Below, in pieces: positions 1-9,324 of a stretch of 58,584 bases of DNA. This DNA is from an uncultured Christensenella sp. (lineage in GTDB: Bacteria; Bacillota; Clostridia; Christensenellales; UBA3700): the NCBI GenBank assembly GCA_910584635.1, contig CAJUBA010000011.1, positions 1 through 58,584 on the forward strand, read 5' to 3'. Below the pieces are notes generated by a model that saw only the letters and a list, made by a program, of their open reading frames with translations, was not told the DNA's origin and ran no database searches. How positions within the stretch are numbered: position 1 is the first letter of the stretch; every line of letters begins with the position of its first letter. Made by a program: the position numbers and the translations under genes.

Positions 1-86
1 TACACTGGGCGGTTCGACCTACACCCGCTAAAACGAAAATCTTACCACTCTCCGCTGTCTAATTGAGGCGTTGAGTAATAGGATAA
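1..86. repeat. Long intergenic repeat, copy 1 (family C)
   Basis: This stretch beginning TACACTGGGCGGTTCGACCT recurs with a few mismatches at 48484-48568, including the shared core CACTCTCCGC-GTCTAA and the tail GAGTAA..GGATAA. It holds no convincing ORF. In both places it adjoins copies of the hairpin repeat described for 91-185, so the repeats travel as composite blocks. Origin and function are unknown. Confidence 0.75.
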
Positions 87-90
87 TAAT

Positions 91-185
91 ATTCCGACCA
101 AGCGTAAAATCTCCATTGCATTACAATAATCGCAAAGAAACGTAGATTTCGCGTTTGGTCGGGGAAGCGACAGCGTAGTCGAAAC
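91..185. repeat. Hairpin-type intergenic repeat (family A)
   Basis: Two arms in inverted orientation (CCGACCAAGCGTAAAATC ... GATTTCGCGTTTGGTCGG) bracket a short spacer and end in the GTCGAAA tail seen in the other copies. The same family occurs near 4401, 6837, 37673, 39976, 42301, 48371, 48710 and 49006. It looks like a non-coding, REP/MITE-like element. Confidence 0.7.
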
Positions 186-306
186 ATTACGTTGGGTCGG
201 TAAAAAAGTGAACTCTCATTGAACAAGTCATGCGCTTGTTCTTTATTTATTTGCATAAGGATTACGGAAATTATCTTTTGTTGGATGTCAACAGTTAAAA
301 AAGCGC

Positions 307-335
307 TTGACTTTATATGATTATACCTATAAAAT
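307..335 (+). promoter_or_regulatory. Promoter of fhs
   Basis: TTGACT at 307-312, a 17-nt spacer, then TAAAAT at 330-335. This is a good sigma-A type match 30 nt before the fhs start, with GAGG as ribosome binding site at 357-360. The same TTGACT/TAAAAT pairing with 17 nt recurs in front of rpsL. Confidence 0.7.
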
Positions 336-364
336 TATAATATATTATAAACTCGCGAGGTTTT

Positions 365-2023
365 ATGAAAAGCGATATCGAAATAGCGAACGGCACGATT
401 TTGTTACCTATCCGCAAAGTAGCGGAAAAATTGGATCTCAGTGAAAACGATCTTGAACTTTACGGGAATTACAAGGCGAAAATTTCAAAAAAACCGTCTC
501 CGAAAACTGATAATTTGGTATTGGTTACGGCGATAAATCCTACGGCTTTCGGCGAAGGTAAGACTACTACGTCGATAGGTCTTGCCGACGGTATGAGCAA
601 ACTCGGGAAAAGAGTTTGTCTTGCTTTGAGAGAACCGTCGCTCGGACCTGTGTTCGGCATAAAAGGCGGCGCGACAGGCGGAGGTATGGCTCAAATTGCG
701 CCGATGGAAGATATAAATCTTCATTTTACCGGCGATATGCACGCCATTACTACCGCAAACAATTTGATATCGGCAATCATAGACAATCATATAATGCAGG
801 GCAATGAATTGCAAATCGACCCTCAAAAAGTAATTTGGAAACGCTGTATGGATATGAACGACAGGGCGCTTAGAAGTATTCAAGTGGCTTTGGGTGGCGA
901 GAAGAACGGAGTTCCGCGAGCAGACGGATTTAATATTACCGCGGCTTCGGAAATTATGGCTATACTTTGTCTGGCAAGCGACCTAAAAGATCTTAAAAAG
1001 AGAATAGGCGATATTATCGTCGCTTACGACGTAAACGGCGAAGCGGTTACCTGTCGACAACTGGGAACGGTAGACGCTGTCGCGATAACCTTGAAAGAAG
1101 CGTTGAAACCCAATCTTGTTCAGACTTTGGAAGGTACTCCGGCTATCGTGCATGGTGGACCTTTCGCCAATATCGCGCACGGTTGCAATTCTATAATCGC
1201 TACAAAACTTGCTATGAGTCTGGCGGATTACGTTATTACGGAAGCGGGATTCGGAGCGGATTTGGGAGCGGAAAAGTTCCTTGATATAAAATGCAGAGTA
1301 GCGGGTATCAAACCTAAAGCGGTAGTGCTTGTGGCGACTGTTCGCGCTTTGAAATTTAACGGCGGTATTGCAAAAGAAGACGGCGCGAAGGAAAATCTTG
1401 CGGCGCTGGAAAAAGGTATGCCCAATCTTATCGGACACATACGCAATCTTAAAGACGTTTACGGCGTGAACGTCGTAGTCGCGGTAAACAAATTTATTAC
1501 CGATACCGATAAGGAGATACAGGCAATTAAAGACGCTTGCGAAAAAGAAGGAGCCTCGTGCGCGCTTTGCGAGTGTTGGGCGAAGGGCGGAGAAGGCTCT
1601 GTGGAACTTGCTCAAACAGTACTTGAAGAATTGAAAAAATCCGCGTCGTTAAATTTCGCTTACGATTTGGATATGAGCGTTGAGGATAAGATTTTCGCAG
1701 TCGCAAACAAGGTGTACGGAGCGGTAAAAGTGGAATACGACGAAAAGGCGAAAGAAAGTCTTAAAATCATAGAAAAGTTGGGAAAAGGAAATTTGCCGAT
1801 ATGTATCGCTAAGACGCAGTATTCGTTTTCGGACGACGCAAGTAAATTGGGAAGACCGACAGGTTTTACAATGAAAGTAAGAGATATAGAAATAAGAGGC
1901 GGCGCGGGATTTTTAGTGGCAGTATGCGGAAATATTATGTTGATGCCCGGTCTTAGCAAACGTCCTAGCGCGTTGGGAATGACAATAGACGACGAAACTG
2001 AAGAAATCAGAGGACTGTTTTAA
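365..2023 (+). CDS. fhs: Formate--tetrahydrofolate ligase
   Basis: ATP-dependent activation of formate to 10-formyl-THF, cytosolic one-carbon metabolism. The 552-aa product has the usual family length. It shows the P-loop region NPTAFGEGKTTTSIGLADG near residues 57-75, then GPVFGIKGGATGGG, HFTGDMHAI and the C-terminal GFLVAVCGNIMLMPGL. Start chosen for GAGG four bases upstream and the promoter at 307-335. It stands first in the window, followed after 37 bp by glnS. In acetogens Fhs serves the Wood-Ljungdahl pathway; in other anaerobes it serves purine and folate metabolism. No other pathway gene is here, so the physiological direction is open. Confidence 0.97.
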   Translation: MKSDIEIANGTILLPIRKVAEKLDLSENDLELYGNYKAKISKKPSPKTDNLVLVTAINPTAFGEGKTTTSIGLADGMSKLGKRVCLALREPSLGPVFGIKGGATGGGMAQIAPMEDINLHFTGDMHAITTANNLISAIIDNHIMQGNELQIDPQKVIWKRCMDMNDRALRSIQVALGGEKNGVPRADGFNITAASEIMAILCLASDLKDLKKRIGDIIVAYDVNGEAVTCRQLGTVDAVAITLKEALKPNLVQTLEGTPAIVHGGPFANIAHGCNSIIATKLAMSLADYVITEAGFGADLGAEKFLDIKCRVAGIKPKAVVLVATVRALKFNGGIAKEDGAKENLAALEKGMPNLIGHIRNLKDVYGVNVVVAVNKFITDTDKEIQAIKDACEKEGASCALCECWAKGGEGSVELAQTVLEELKKSASLNFAYDLDMSVEDKIFAVANKVYGAVKVEYDEKAKESLKIIEKLGKGNLPICIAKTQYSFSDDASKLGRPTGFTMKVRDIEIRGGAGFLVAVCGNIMLMPGLSKRPSALGMTIDDETEEIRGLF

Positions 2024-2060
2024 TATCGCGAATACCGTAAAAAATGTTTGAGGAATAGAT

Positions 2061-3695
2061 ATGGAAGAAATCAAAGCGACAAATTTTATAGAAGAATTTA
2101 TCAACGAGGATTTAGCGCAAGGCAAGGCGGACGAAGTTATCACCCGTTTTCCTCCCGAACCCAACGGATATTTGCACATAGGACACGCTAAATCGCTGTG
2201 CATAAATTTCGGCATGAAAGAGAAGTACAACGGAAAGTGCAATCTAAGATACGACGATACCAATCCCAGTAAAGAAGATGTCGAGTACGTAAATTCGATA
2301 AAAGAAGATATTAAGTGGTTGGGATTCGAATGGGATAACGAACTTTATGCGTCCGATTATTTCGAAAGAATGTACGATTGCGCCGTTATGCTTATCAAAA
2401 AAGGTTTGGCGTACGTATGCGATTATAATGCGGAACAGATAAAAGCGACCAGAGGAACGCTTACTCAACCGGGCGAGGAAAGTCCGTGGCGAGGAAGAAG
2501 CATTGAGGAAAATCTTAAACTTTTCCAAGAGATGAAAGACGGCGTTTATCCCGACGGATCAAAAGTTTTGAGAGCCAAAATCGATATGGCAAGTCCCAAT
2601 ATCAATATGAGAGACCCCGTAATTTACAGGGTTTTGAGAGCCACTCATCACCGTACGGGCGATAAATGGTGCATCTATCCTATGTACGATTTCGCTCATC
2701 CGCTCGAAGACGCTTTCGAGGGAATTACGCACAGTATATGCACTTTGGAATTCGAAGACCACAGACCGCTTTACGATTGGGTAAAGATAAATTGCGGTTT
2801 CGGAGAATTGCCCCGTCAGATAGAGTTTGCAAGACTGGGTATGACAAGGACGATTATGTCCAAACGGTATCTTAAAAAACTTGTGGACGAGGGTAGGGTC
2901 AGCGGTTGGTCGGACCCGAGAATGCCTACGCTTTCGGGTATGAGAGAAAGAGGTTATCCGCCGCAGGCTATAAAAAGATTCTGTCAGGAAATCGGCGTGT
3001 CTAAAAGTCAAAGCGAAGTCGACGTCAATATGTTGGAGCATTTCGTAAGAGATTACCTTAATATCAACGCGGACAGAATGATGGTAGTTAAGGATCCGAT
3101 TAAATTGATAATCGCAAACGCGGACAAGGACGAAGTATACAGTATAGAGAACAATCCCAACGCGGAAGAAAAAACTTATCGCGAAGTTTCGTTCGGAAGA
3201 GAACTCTATATCGATAGAGAAGATTTCGCTATCGAGCCGCCTCCGAAATACAAAAGACTTGTACCCGGCGGAAAAGTTAGACTTAAGGGAAGTTATATTC
3301 TCGAATACGTTTCGCACGAATGCGATAATGACGGCAACGTAGTAAGCGTTACTTGCAATTATATCCCCGATTCGATTAGCGGAGGAGTAAACGCGGGAAT
3401 TAAAGTCAAAGGCGTAATTCAGTGGGTAAACGCAAATGATTGCGTGGATCTTACTTTGCACGAATTTGATTATTTGCTTTTGGACGGAGAGGGAGATTTC
3501 AACGACAGACTTACTCCCGACAGCCATAAAGTTTACGCTTGCGCGAAAGGCGAGAAGTATCTTGCCCAAGTCAAGCCGTACGACAGATTCCAGTTTATGC
3601 GTATGGGATATTTCAGCGCGGTAAAAGATTACGGTAAGAACGGAAAATACGAATTCAATCTTATCACGGGTCTGAAAGACAGTTATGGCAAATAA
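2061..3695 (+). CDS. glnS: Glutamine--tRNA ligase
   Basis: Class I aminoacyl-tRNA synthetase charging tRNA-Gln directly. The HIGH motif lies in PPEPNGYLHIGHAKS (about residues 32-46) and the KMSKS-like loop is IMSKRYLKKLV (about 270). The C-terminal anticodon-binding beta-barrels complete a normal 544-aa length. Many Bacillota lack GlnRS and use the GatCAB transamidation route, so its presence is informative for lineage placement and may reflect old transfer. The GAGGAAT ribosome binding site supports the start. The last 11 bp overlap the next ORF, implying translational coupling. Confidence 0.96.
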   Translation: MEEIKATNFIEEFINEDLAQGKADEVITRFPPEPNGYLHIGHAKSLCINFGMKEKYNGKCNLRYDDTNPSKEDVEYVNSIKEDIKWLGFEWDNELYASDYFERMYDCAVMLIKKGLAYVCDYNAEQIKATRGTLTQPGEESPWRGRSIEENLKLFQEMKDGVYPDGSKVLRAKIDMASPNINMRDPVIYRVLRATHHRTGDKWCIYPMYDFAHPLEDAFEGITHSICTLEFEDHRPLYDWVKINCGFGELPRQIEFARLGMTRTIMSKRYLKKLVDEGRVSGWSDPRMPTLSGMRERGYPPQAIKRFCQEIGVSKSQSEVDVNMLEHFVRDYLNINADRMMVVKDPIKLIIANADKDEVYSIENNPNAEEKTYREVSFGRELYIDREDFAIEPPPKYKRLVPGGKVRLKGSYILEYVSHECDNDGNVVSVTCNYIPDSISGGVNAGIKVKGVIQWVNANDCVDLTLHEFDYLLLDGEGDFNDRLTPDSHKVYACAKGEKYLAQVKPYDRFQFMRMGYFSAVKDYGKNGKYEFNLITGLKDSYGK

Positions 3696-4152
3696 ACTTT
3701 TTGCAAAACCTCACGCGGTCAAAGAGAAAAAATATACTTCAATTTCAAAGCATAACGCTCTTTGCGGAAGCGAGTATATCTTATTTGATCCGCCTAACGT
3801 AACTTCATTCGAATGTTTTTCGGGCGAAAAAGACGGAAAAATACTTTATATTCGCGAGAAACTTACCTGTATGTGGGGCAATGAAGATATAGAGGAATAC
3901 GTGGTAGTCGACGAATCGGCGAAAGAATATTTTTCTAAATTATTGCTTGCCGAGCGCGCGGATACGCTGATAAAAGCCAAAGCGGGCGATACGGTAATAT
4001 CTTATGCTCATAAAAGCGGACGGTTTTCAAGACATCATTACAACGTGTGGTTTGAAAGAAACGGCGCGACGTATTATCTGTATATCCGTACAAGCGACGG
4101 CGCAAAATTCAAGTCGCTTATGGAAGAGTTTTTGGAAAAGGCGATAACCTGA
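3685..4152 (+). CDS. Conserved-looking protein of unknown function
   Basis: A 155-aa soluble protein that I do not recognise. Its ATG lies inside the end of glnS (11-bp overlap), so it is probably translated by coupling. The sequence has mixed alpha/beta composition with no signal peptide or membrane segment. Notable features are a Cys-Trp pair (LTCMWGNED, about residue 60) and a His-Tyr cluster SGRFSRHHYNVWFERNG (about 112-128). Base composition and codon use resemble the neighbours. Repeats follow directly downstream. Confidence 0.75.
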   Translation: MANKLFAKPHAVKEKKYTSISKHNALCGSEYILFDPPNVTSFECFSGEKDGKILYIREKLTCMWGNEDIEEYVVVDESAKEYFSKLLLAERADTLIKAKAGDTVISYAHKSGRFSRHHYNVWFERNGATYYLYIRTSDGAKFKSLMEEFLEKAIT

Positions 4153-4194
4153 AAGCAGACACAAATTTCAGTCTGACGGAATACTTTGAAAATA

Positions 4195-4480
4195 CGAAGT
4201 ATTAGATTCTTCGACTACGCTCAATGACGGATGAATAAGCGATACTTTGTTAATTACTTCATTATATAAAGAATATGCTTAACTTTTTATTATTTATATA
4301 TTGAGAGTACAGAGTAATAATTTTTCATCCGTCATATTGAGCGGAGCGTAAGCGTAGTCGAAATATCTAAGTCTAATGCCGTAGGCTATCCTTATAATTA
4401 AGTCCGACTAAAATCGTAGCAAAGCGTAGATTTTACGTTTGGTCGGGAAAGCATAAGCGTAGTCGAAATACCTAGTGTAA
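4195..4480. repeat. Intergenic repeat cluster (families A and B)
   Basis: The gap between the unknown gene and asnA is mostly repeats. GATTCTTCGACTACGCTCAA lies near 4204 and the inverted family-B copy CCGTCAT..TTGAGCGGAGCG..GTCGAAATATCTAA spans about 4330-4372. A linker AATGCCGTAGGCTATCC follows, then a family-A copy at 4401-4475 (GTCCGACTAAAATCG ... TTTACGTTTGGTCGGG ... GTCGAAATACCTAG). The same block order B-linker-A recurs at 48945-49060. The rest up to 4602 is AT-rich with a possible TATAAT before asnA. Confidence 0.75.
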
Positions 4481-4602
4481 TAAAAAACAGTATTATAAAA
4501 AGATACGATAGATAGAAGTAAACGGATAAAGGTTTGTTCAACCGTAATCCCGAGTAAGGGATTCGATATAATAAATAAACAATATAAATAAAGGCAGTAT
4601 TT

Positions 4603-5580
4603 ATGAAAAATTTGAGTTTGTTGGAAACGCAGGAAGCGATAAAAGACTGTAAGGACGCGTTTATAGACGCGCTTGCGAAAGAACTTTTTTTGAGCAGAGT
4701 ATCGGCGCCGTTGTTTGTGCTTAAAGACAGCGGACTCAACGACAACCTTAACGGGGTGGAACGTCCGGTAACTTTCGATATAAAGGAAAGCGGTAAGATA
4801 GCCGAAGTCGTACACAGCCTGGCAAAATGGAAAAGGTTTGCGCTCAAAAAATATTCGTTTGAAATGGGCAAAGGTCTTTACACGGATATGAACGCTATCA
4901 GAAGGGACGAGATAGTGGACAATATCCATTCGCTTTACGTCGATCAGTGGGATTGGGAAAAAGTCATTTCCAAGCAAGACCGCAATCTCGACTATCTTAA
5001 AAATACCGTTCGTTCAATTTATAAAGTTATAAAAAGCACTACCGACAGCGTAAGAGAAAAATACGGACTTGATAAAGCCAATCTTCCCGACGAAATAACT
5101 TTTGTTACCTCGCAGGAATTGGAAGATATGTATCCGACGCTTACGCCTTCTCAAAGGGAAAACGCCGCGGCGAAAGAATACGGCGCGACGTTCATAATGC
5201 AAATAGGCGGTCTGCTCAAAAGCGGTAATAAGCATGACGGCAGAGCGCCCGATTACGACGATTGGAATCTTAACGGAGATATATTCGTGTACAATCCCGC
5301 TATCGAAAGGGGACTGGAACTCTCGTCTATGGGAATAAGAGTGGATAAAGATTCCATGCTTGCCCAACTTAAAGCGGAAAATGCAATGGACAGACTGTCT
5401 TTGCCTTTCCATCAAGCGCTTATGAACGACGAACTTCCGTTGTCTATTGGCGGCGGAATAGGTCAGTCCCGACTTTGTATGTTTATTCTTGCAAAACGCC
5501 ATATAGGAGAAGTTCAACCTTCGATATGGAGCGATAGCGAACTTGAAAAATGTCGCAGTCAGGGAATAGAACTGTTGTAA
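4603..5580 (+). CDS. asnA: Aspartate--ammonia ligase
   Basis: Ammonia-dependent asparagine synthetase, a class II synthetase-like fold that makes Asn from Asp, NH3 and ATP in the cytosol. The 325-aa length and the conserved blocks fit AsnA: QEAIKDCKDAF, LNGVERPVTFD, HSLAKWKRFALKKY, MNAIRRDE, VDQWDWEKVI, and the C-terminal SIGGGIGQSRLCM. AAAGG lies 8 nt before the ATG. It stands alone between repeat clusters. With GlnRS nearby the cell can make both amides and charge tRNA-Gln directly. Confidence 0.97.
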   Translation: MKNLSLLETQEAIKDCKDAFIDALAKELFLSRVSAPLFVLKDSGLNDNLNGVERPVTFDIKESGKIAEVVHSLAKWKRFALKKYSFEMGKGLYTDMNAIRRDEIVDNIHSLYVDQWDWEKVISKQDRNLDYLKNTVRSIYKVIKSTTDSVREKYGLDKANLPDEITFVTSQELEDMYPTLTPSQRENAAAKEYGATFIMQIGGLLKSGNKHDGRAPDYDDWNLNGDIFVYNPAIERGLELSSMGIRVDKDSMLAQLKAENAMDRLSLPFHQALMNDELPLSIGGGIGQSRLCMFILAKRHIGEVQPSIWSDSELEKCRSQGIELL

Positions 5581-5626
5581 ATTATATTTGGGCAACCGTA
5601 CCGAAAGATAAATTAAAGGGAAATTC

Positions 5627-6652
5627 ATGAATTATTTGTTCTTTGATATAGAATGCGCTAACTGTTTTGGCGGACACGGCAAGATTTGCAGTTTCGGCTA
5701 CGTCCTTGCCGACGCGGATTTTAATATCATCGAACAAAAAGATATACTTATAAATCCCGCAAGCAAGTTCCATTTGGGACGGAGCGGACAGGAAGAAATA
5801 GAATTGGGATACGACAAAGAAGAGTTTTTGAAATCTCCCAAATTCGATTATTTTTACGATAGAATAAAGCAGTTGCTTGAAAGCGATAACGTGGTTATTT
5901 TCGGTCATTCGGTAAACAACGATATAAATTTTTTGTTGTCCGAATGTCTTAGATATAAAAAGCCATATTTTACGTTCAAAGCCTACGATACTCAAATACT
6001 TCACAAGCATTTTATGCCCGAAAGCCAAGTCAACGGACTGGGGAAAATATGCGAGAGTTTTGAGATAGAAGTAGAAAATTTACACAGAAGCGATTACGAC
6101 GCTTATCTTACCATGCGAGTAGCGAAAAAGATATGCGAGTATAGAAAAGTAAGCATGGAAGAGTTGTTGGAAATTTGCCCAAACTGTTATTATTCGGTAG
6201 ATAAGGGAGTAGTGGTCAATCATTACGTAACCGTATCCTATTCAAAAAAACTCATTGATTACGCAAGATTTATCAAACCCGATCCCGCGCTTCTCAAAAA
6301 AAGCGCAATTAAAAACATGACGTTTAGTTTCTCTTTGGATTTTGAACAGCATAAATACAAACAAGCGTTGTTTCTTGTAAATAACTTACGTAGACAAGCG
6401 GCAAACTATACGACGAAATTAAGTAAGATGCAGTATTTTTTGGCTTACGGACAAGAGTGTAAGCGTACGCAAAACGTAAAAGAGTTGTCCGATGGCGGAG
6501 TAAAAATTCTGGACGAAGAAAGTATTTTGGAATTGCTTAATATAGATACAAATGTTTATGAACAGGTAAAGGCATGGAGCCTTGCAAAAATAAGAGGCTA
6601 CGGAATTCCCAAACGCAAAAAAATTGTAAAACCGAAATCCGAGCAAGAGTAG
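5627..6652 (+). CDS. DnaQ-like 3'-5' exonuclease with BRCT-like C terminus
   Basis: The N-terminal domain has the DEDDh exonuclease signature: FDIECAN near residue 5 (motif I), FGHSVNNDINFL near 98 (motif II) and HRSDYDAYLT near 155 (motif III). This is the proofreading-type nuclease fold. The C-terminal part, about residues 225-310, has the spacing of a degenerate BRCT domain (MTFSFSLDF ... GVKILDEESILELL), an architecture known for Bacillota DnaQ-family proteins. The tail is Lys-rich. AAAGGGA precedes the ATG. Probably acts in DNA repair or processing; the substrate cannot be told from sequence. Confidence 0.85.
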   Translation: MNYLFFDIECANCFGGHGKICSFGYVLADADFNIIEQKDILINPASKFHLGRSGQEEIELGYDKEEFLKSPKFDYFYDRIKQLLESDNVVIFGHSVNNDINFLLSECLRYKKPYFTFKAYDTQILHKHFMPESQVNGLGKICESFEIEVENLHRSDYDAYLTMRVAKKICEYRKVSMEELLEICPNCYYSVDKGVVVNHYVTVSYSKKLIDYARFIKPDPALLKKSAIKNMTFSFSLDFEQHKYKQALFLVNNLRRQAANYTTKLSKMQYFLAYGQECKRTQNVKELSDGGVKILDEESILELLNIDTNVYEQVKAWSLAKIRGYGIPKRKKIVKPKSEQE

Positions 6653-6699
6653 AATATTGGATTGGGTACGAATTAAGTCGTACTTTACTATACGGATAG

Positions 6700-6895
6700 G
6701 CTGATGGCATAAGACTAGATTCTTCGACTACGCTCAGAATGACGGGTAAGTATATAGACTTTGTTAACTCTCCCGTCATATTGAGCGGAGCGACAGCGAA
6801 GTCGAAATATCTAAGTCCAATATAGAATCATTTTTAAGTCCGACTAAAATCGGAACGAAGTGTAGATTTTACGTTTGGTCGGGAAAAGCCAATCT
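6700..6895. repeat. Intergenic repeat cluster (families A and B)
   Basis: Contains GATTCTTCGACTACGCTCAG at about 6716, an inverted family-B copy (CCGTCATATTGAGCGGAGCG ... GTCGAAATATCTAAG) at about 6774-6815, and a family-A copy at 6837-6893. The two B copies face each other, so the block could fold as a long hairpin downstream of the exonuclease gene. Confidence 0.75.
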
Positions 6896-6951
6896 CTCAT
6901 CTTTCCTAGTTTATGATATTTCTTTTATATACTGTTTTATTTATATAATTA

Positions 6952-6981
6952 TTGCATTGTATTATTTTTATATGGTATAAT
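6952..6981 (+). promoter_or_regulatory. Promoter of the rsmF-like gene
   Basis: TTGCAT at 6952-6957, 18-nt spacer, perfect TATAAT at 6976-6981. The ATG at 7011 follows with AAGAGGAAC as ribosome binding site. It probably drives the long same-strand run that starts with the methyltransferase. Confidence 0.6.
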
Positions 6982-7010
6982 TTTCATGATAAAGTTTTAA
7001 GAGGAACAGT

Positions 7011-8354
7011 ATGCTCGATTTGCCAAAGGAATTTTTGTCGCGAATGGAAAATATGCTCGGCGACGGGTATGACGGTTTTATTAAAAGTTACGCTAAAGAA
7101 AGTTTACGCACATTGAGAATAAATACTTTGAAAACCGACGGCGAAGCGGTAAAAAAAGCGTTTTCTTTAACGCCGGTAGATTGGCGTAAAGACGGTTATT
7201 ACTATGACGAAGAGCAAAGACCTGGAAAGAGCGCGATGCATGAGTTTGGAGCGTTTTATATTCAAGAAGCGAGCGCGATGGCGGTAGTAGAAAATCTCGA
7301 TGTAAAAGAAGGAGATATAGTTTTGGATTTATGCGCGGCGCCGGGCGGAAAGAGTACGCAAATTGCTTGCGCATTGAATTCGACGGGATTGCTTATTTCC
7401 AATGAAATCATTTCTTCGCGAGCAAAAATTCTTTCGCAGAACGTAGAGAGATGCGGAGTAAGAAACTGCGTAGTCATCAATGAAAGTCCTAAGACGTTAT
7501 CTCAAAGATTTTGCGGTATTTTTGACAAAATTTTAGTTGACGCGCCATGTTCGGGCGAAGGTATGTTCAGAAAGAATCCGTCTGCGATAGAAGAGTGGTC
7601 GATAGATAATGTAAGATTATGCAAGGAAAGACAACTGGATATTTTGGACGACGCGGTAAAAATGCTCAAATCTGGCGGAAGAATCGTATATTCTACTTGC
7701 ACTTTTTCAAAGCAAGAAAATGAAGAGGTAATAGACGAATTTTTGAGTAAATATCCGCATTTTGAAGTCGCTCCGGCAAAATATCAGTTTTGCAACGGCT
7801 TTGCGATAGACGGCGGATTGCATAACGATTCGCTTGCGCTTACTCAAAGAATATTTCCTCACAAATTTGACGGAGAGGGACATTTTTTTGCGGTATTGCA
7901 AGACGTTTCCGAGGAACGTAAAATCAAGTATTCACTTCAATGCTCAAAGATAAGTCAATCGCAAATAAAGATTTTCAACGACTGGCAGAAGGAAAACCTT
8001 AATACGGAATTTGTCGCCAATCTTGCGTTTGGCAACAGTCTTTATTCTATTCCCGACTGCGTTCCTTCGCTTGATAAACTGAAAGTGGAAAGAGCGGGAT
8101 TGCATTTGGGAAGCATAATTAAAGACAGATTCGAGCCTTCTCATTCGCTGGCGCTGGCATTGAAACCGCAACAGGCGAAAAGAACTATTCAATTGAACGA
8201 AAAAGACGCGTTAAAGTTTATTGGCGGAGAGGCGTTGCCTTTCTTCGGAGAGAAGGGGTGGACGCTTGCGGTATACGAAGGGTTGACGGCAGGTTGGTGT
8301 AAATGCGACGGAAATTATGCTAAAAATCATTATCCAAAGGGGCTTAGAAAGTAA
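7011..8354 (+). CDS. RsmF/RsmB-type rRNA (cytosine-5) methyltransferase
   Basis: NOL1/NOP2/Sun family, SAM-dependent m5C methylation of rRNA or tRNA. SAM motif I is VLDLCAAPGGKSTQIA (about residues 104-119). The two catalytic cysteines lie in VDAPCSGEGMFRK (about 180) and YSTCTFSKQENE (about 233). The C-terminal 120 residues match the RsmF-type tail domain (RAGLHLG.I, FEPSHSLALAL). Length 447 aa suits RsmF of Gram-positives. First gene after the promoter at 6952; the next gene starts 2 bp after its stop. Confidence 0.9.
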   Translation: MLDLPKEFLSRMENMLGDGYDGFIKSYAKESLRTLRINTLKTDGEAVKKAFSLTPVDWRKDGYYYDEEQRPGKSAMHEFGAFYIQEASAMAVVENLDVKEGDIVLDLCAAPGGKSTQIACALNSTGLLISNEIISSRAKILSQNVERCGVRNCVVINESPKTLSQRFCGIFDKILVDAPCSGEGMFRKNPSAIEEWSIDNVRLCKERQLDILDDAVKMLKSGGRIVYSTCTFSKQENEEVIDEFLSKYPHFEVAPAKYQFCNGFAIDGGLHNDSLALTQRIFPHKFDGEGHFFAVLQDVSEERKIKYSLQCSKISQSQIKIFNDWQKENLNTEFVANLAFGNSLYSIPDCVPSLDKLKVERAGLHLGSIIKDRFEPSHSLALALKPQQAKRTIQLNEKDALKFIGGEALPFFGEKGWTLAVYEGLTAGWCKCDGNYAKNHYPKGLRK

Positions 8355-8356
8355 AA

Positions 8357-9313
8357 ATGAATATTGTTATTCTCGACGGATATACGACTGACGAAGGAAC
8401 GCTTAGTTGGAAGGAACTCTCTGCTTTGGGCGAACTCACATATTACGAAAGGACTTTGCCTAATCAGAGATACGAAAGAGCAAAAAACGCAGATATACTT
8501 ATTTCCAACAAAGTAGTATTGGACAGAGAATTGTTAGAAAAATTGCCTAACCTTAAGTATATCGGTTTGCTTTCGACAGGTTTCAATACGGTCGATATAG
8601 AGTACGCGAAGACACGGCGTATTCCGGTGTGCAATATTCCCGATTATTCTACAAAATCGGTTGCTCAACTTACCGTTGCGCTTTTGTTGGAAATCGCTAT
8701 GGGAGTAGGCAGACACAACGAATCGGTCGTTAAAGGGGATTGGAGCGCGTGCAGAGATTTTTGTTACAGAGTTCAGGATATTACGGAACTCGACAACAAG
8801 ACGATAGGACTTATAGGTTACGGCGCGATAGCCAAAGAAACGGCTAAAATCGCTTGCGCTTTGGGTATGAAAGTATTGGCGTACAGACGCAATCCTTTTC
8901 CAAGCGACGGGATAGCCGAATACGCAAGTCTTGACGAACTGTTTGAAAAAAGCGACGTCGTAAGTCTTCACTGTCCCATGAACGAAGACAGCGATAAACT
9001 TATTTGCAGGCAAAATATAAATAAGATGAAAGACGGAGTGATAATTCTCAACACCGCTCGCGGAGGAGTCGTAGACGAAGTCGCGGTCAGACAAGCGTTG
9101 GATAGCGGCAAGATAGGCGGTTACGGAGCGGACGTACTGTCATGTGAACCGCCGAAGGATAATCCGCTTATAGGCGCGCCGAGATGTTACATAACGCCGC
9201 ATATAGCCTGGGCGTCGGAAGATGCGAGAAAAAGATTGATGAAAATCGCCGTAGATAATATAAAAGCGTTTATTGACGGTAAAGTAATAAACTGCGTTTA
9301 TCCGTATAAATAA
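8357..9313 (+). CDS. D-2-hydroxyacid dehydrogenase, glycerate dehydrogenase-like
   Basis: NAD-dependent reduction of 2-keto acids such as hydroxypyruvate, cytosolic. The Rossmann motif GLIGYGAIAKETAKIA lies near residue 153. The active-site Arg is in LNTARGGVVDE, followed by the Glu region and the catalytic His in ITPHIAWAS. At 318 aa it is a single-domain-pair family member without an ACT domain, closest in style to HprA glycerate dehydrogenase; substrate not proven. Two bp separate it from rsmF and 11 bp from the aminotransferase, so hydroxyacid and amino acid interconversion may be coupled here. Confidence 0.88.
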   Translation: MNIVILDGYTTDEGTLSWKELSALGELTYYERTLPNQRYERAKNADILISNKVVLDRELLEKLPNLKYIGLLSTGFNTVDIEYAKTRRIPVCNIPDYSTKSVAQLTVALLLEIAMGVGRHNESVVKGDWSACRDFCYRVQDITELDNKTIGLIGYGAIAKETAKIACALGMKVLAYRRNPFPSDGIAEYASLDELFEKSDVVSLHCPMNEDSDKLICRQNINKMKDGVIILNTARGGVVDEVAVRQALDSGKIGGYGADVLSCEPPKDNPLIGAPRCYITPHIAWASEDARKRLMKIAVDNIKAFIDGKVINCVYPYK

Positions 9314-9324
9314 AGAGGTAGATT

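Noticed and set aside
1..30. tRNA-like T-loop GGTTCGACC, repeated at 48494
   Set aside because: No matching T-stem, anticodon arm or acceptor stem can be drawn around it; it is part of the family-C repeat.
59..256. Minus-strand 65-codon ORF at the window start
   Set aside because: It lies within the intergenic repeats and has no similarity to any protein family I recognise.
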